A stretch of 64,000 nucleotides of DNA, from contig NZ_CP111045.1 in the NCBI RefSeq assembly GCF_026250525.1, positions 124,001 through 188,000 on the forward strand, written 5' to 3'. The notes under the pieces were generated by a model. That model searched no databases. It was given only the letters and a program-made list of their open reading frames with translations, and was not told the DNA's origin. The position numbers and the translations under genes were made by a program. The stretch is from Chondrinema litorale (lineage in GTDB: Bacteria > Bacteroidota > Bacteroidia > Cytophagales > Flammeovirgaceae). Of the stretch, positions 63,084 through 64,000 are shown one piece after another (position 1 is the first letter of the stretch; the number at the start of each line of letters is the position of its first letter).

Positions 63084-64000
63084 TTATTTGGTGAGTAATT
63101 CTTTCGATTTATATGGCCCAAAGACTTTTGTTACTTTATAATCTTCTGTTTCATCATCTAGAATAATTACATAATACTCTTTACCTTCTGGCAATACTCT
63201 TATTAAAATATGTCCCTCAGTGCTTTTGTAACTATTTTCTAAAGAAGGACCAATTACATTTTTGTTGGCTTCTAATATGTTCGTAGCAAATAAATCTCGC
63301 TCCTCAGTATACAGATATCTAGAAGTAATTCTTCTAAGAACCTCATGCCCCGGATGGTCAGAAGACCAAGTTTGTTGCACCCACACTCTTGGTTTAATGG
63401 TACTTACATAAAATTCGTTTTGCGAGTCTCTATTTCCATGATGATTTAAAGTAGCAATATCAACTTCGCCAATTGCCGGTGCAGCAGGAGTTTCCAAATC
63501 TGCCCATATGGGTTTGCCTAGATCGGCTACACCCGGAATATCGCCACCTGTAAAATAATTAAAAGGGCCATAATCTATGCGAATAGCATTGCTACATGGG
63601 TTTTCGTGTGGTCTGCTTTTCCAAGACATATTGGTTGTATCAGGAAAATGATTGTATGTTTGATCTTCAATTCCTCTCCAAATCACCCCATTAGACATAA
63701 TATTTCTCACTGAAAACTGCGTATATTTTGATGGATTATTTACCAATACAATTTGGTTATTGCTTCCGGCTTTGAGTGATGTTGCGTGCATTCCATTTTC
63801 ACTAACTTGGTAATCGATAAAATTCCAGTAATTCTCAAAGCTCTGGTATTCTTCTTCGTCATAAATATTTTCGGCAAGTATTCTTTTTTTGTTTTTGAGA
63901 GGCACAGGATAACTATAATCGGGATAACCTCTATCTATTAATAGCTTTACTGGTATCTGCTCTGCTACTCCAGTAATGCCTGTAAGGTAATATTTACCTG
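63084..64000 (-). CDS. Metallo-beta-lactamase-fold hydrolase (ComEC-like), 5' end cut by window edge
   Basis: The frame is open to the right edge, so the gene starts outside the window; the GTG at 63905 is internal. About 305 residues are visible. They are the later part of an MBL fold of the ComEC/Rec2-like type: IRIDYGPFNYFTGGD (metal-binding Asp of the fold), IATLNHHGNRDS (metal His) and WSSDHPGHEVLRRI, in place of the ...GHP... string. The first metal motif HxHxDH is expected upstream, out of view. Late segments GHILIRVLPEGKEYYVIIL and YKVTKVFGPYKSKELL form an extra C-terminal domain. The substrate is unknown; export cannot be judged without the N-terminus. Confidence 0.82.
   Translation of the reverse strand, partial: GKYYLTGITGVAEQIPVKLLIDRGYPDYSYPVPLKNKKRILAENIYDEEEYQSFENYWNFIDYQVSENGMHATSLKAGSNNQIVLVNNPSKYTQFSVRNIMSNGVIWRGIEDQTYNHFPDTTNMSWKSRPHENPCSNAIRIDYGPFNYFTGGDIPGVADLGKPIWADLETPAAPAIGEVDIATLNHHGNRDSQNEFYVSTIKPRVWVQQTWSSDHPGHEVLRRITSRYLYTEERDLFATNILEANKNVIGPSLENSYKSTEGHILIRVLPEGKEYYVIILDDETEDYKVTKVFGPYKSKELLTK

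Noticed and set aside
1..64000. CRISPR arrays, tRNA or rRNA genes, insertion sequences, integrase or phage genes
   Set aside because: I looked for repeated spacers, cloverleaf ends and transposase or recombinase motifs and saw none.

Overview
The window reads as a piece of chromosome from an AT-rich Bacteroidota bacterium, most likely a gliding or marine-type member of the Cytophagales. This is inferred from gene families, because no rRNA or tRNA gene is present. The signs are a TonB-dependent receptor paired with a DUF4249 lipoprotein, many lipoproteins with an acidic tail after the lipid cysteine, TamB with a lipidated TamA-like partner, CarboxypepD_reg domains on secreted proteins, LytTR/LytS-type signalling, and promoter elements close to the Bacteroidota -7 consensus TAnnTTTG. 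I saw no phage, transposase, integrase, CRISPR array or plasmid gene.

Layout. 1-9.8 kb: three paralogous TlpA-like lipoproteins (one cut by the left edge) interspersed with a possible immunity-type protein, an EF-hand secreted protein, a phosphotriesterase-family lipoprotein, a methyltransferase divergent from an AraC regulator, and a sugar transferase. 9.8-15.6 kb: an outer-membrane barrel gene broken by a 17-bp tandem duplication, an acidic surface-type lipoprotein, and a TonB receptor/DUF4249 pair. 15.8-19 kb: a membrane protein, a winged-helix regulator and CreD, with the same inverted repeat in front of the first and third genes. 19.2-23 kb: a radical SAM protein, two small paralogous membrane-anchored proteins and an AraC regulator. 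23.3-32.8 kb: TamB, a TamL-type Omp85 protein and an AsmA-like protein. 32.9-37.3 kb: a carbohydrate operon (GH2, CE4-like, GH9). 37.4-40.1 kb: two tandem paralogous membrane proteins. 40.2-46.7 kb: a PL22-like lipoprotein, a carboxypeptidase-regulatory/beta-lactamase fusion, an unknown protein and a pseudo-transglutaminase with a long coiled coil. 46.8-50.6 kb: a four-gene module of LytS-type kinase, ABC ATPase, permease and LytTR regulator. 50.8-56.6 kb: a double NTF2-like lipoprotein, a SulP transporter, a small secreted protein and a DUF885 peptidase. 56.6-64 kb: a leucine-rich-repeat protein, a GlxA-type regulator divergent from a VOC/RibD-like/DinB gene row that ends in a frameshifted RibD-like gene, two small proteins, and a metallo-beta-lactamase-fold protein cut by the right edge.

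Most genes concern the cell envelope: outer-membrane assembly, lipoproteins, nutrient uptake, polysaccharide breakdown and envelope signalling. The strongest unusual signals are the two fresh-looking frameshifts (17-bp duplication near 10.39 kb; one missing base near 62.10 kb), the paired operators of the CreD cluster, the compact kinase-ABC-regulator module, and the transglutaminase-like protein that has lost its catalytic Cys and His. I did not find a clear, wholly new defence or mobile system.
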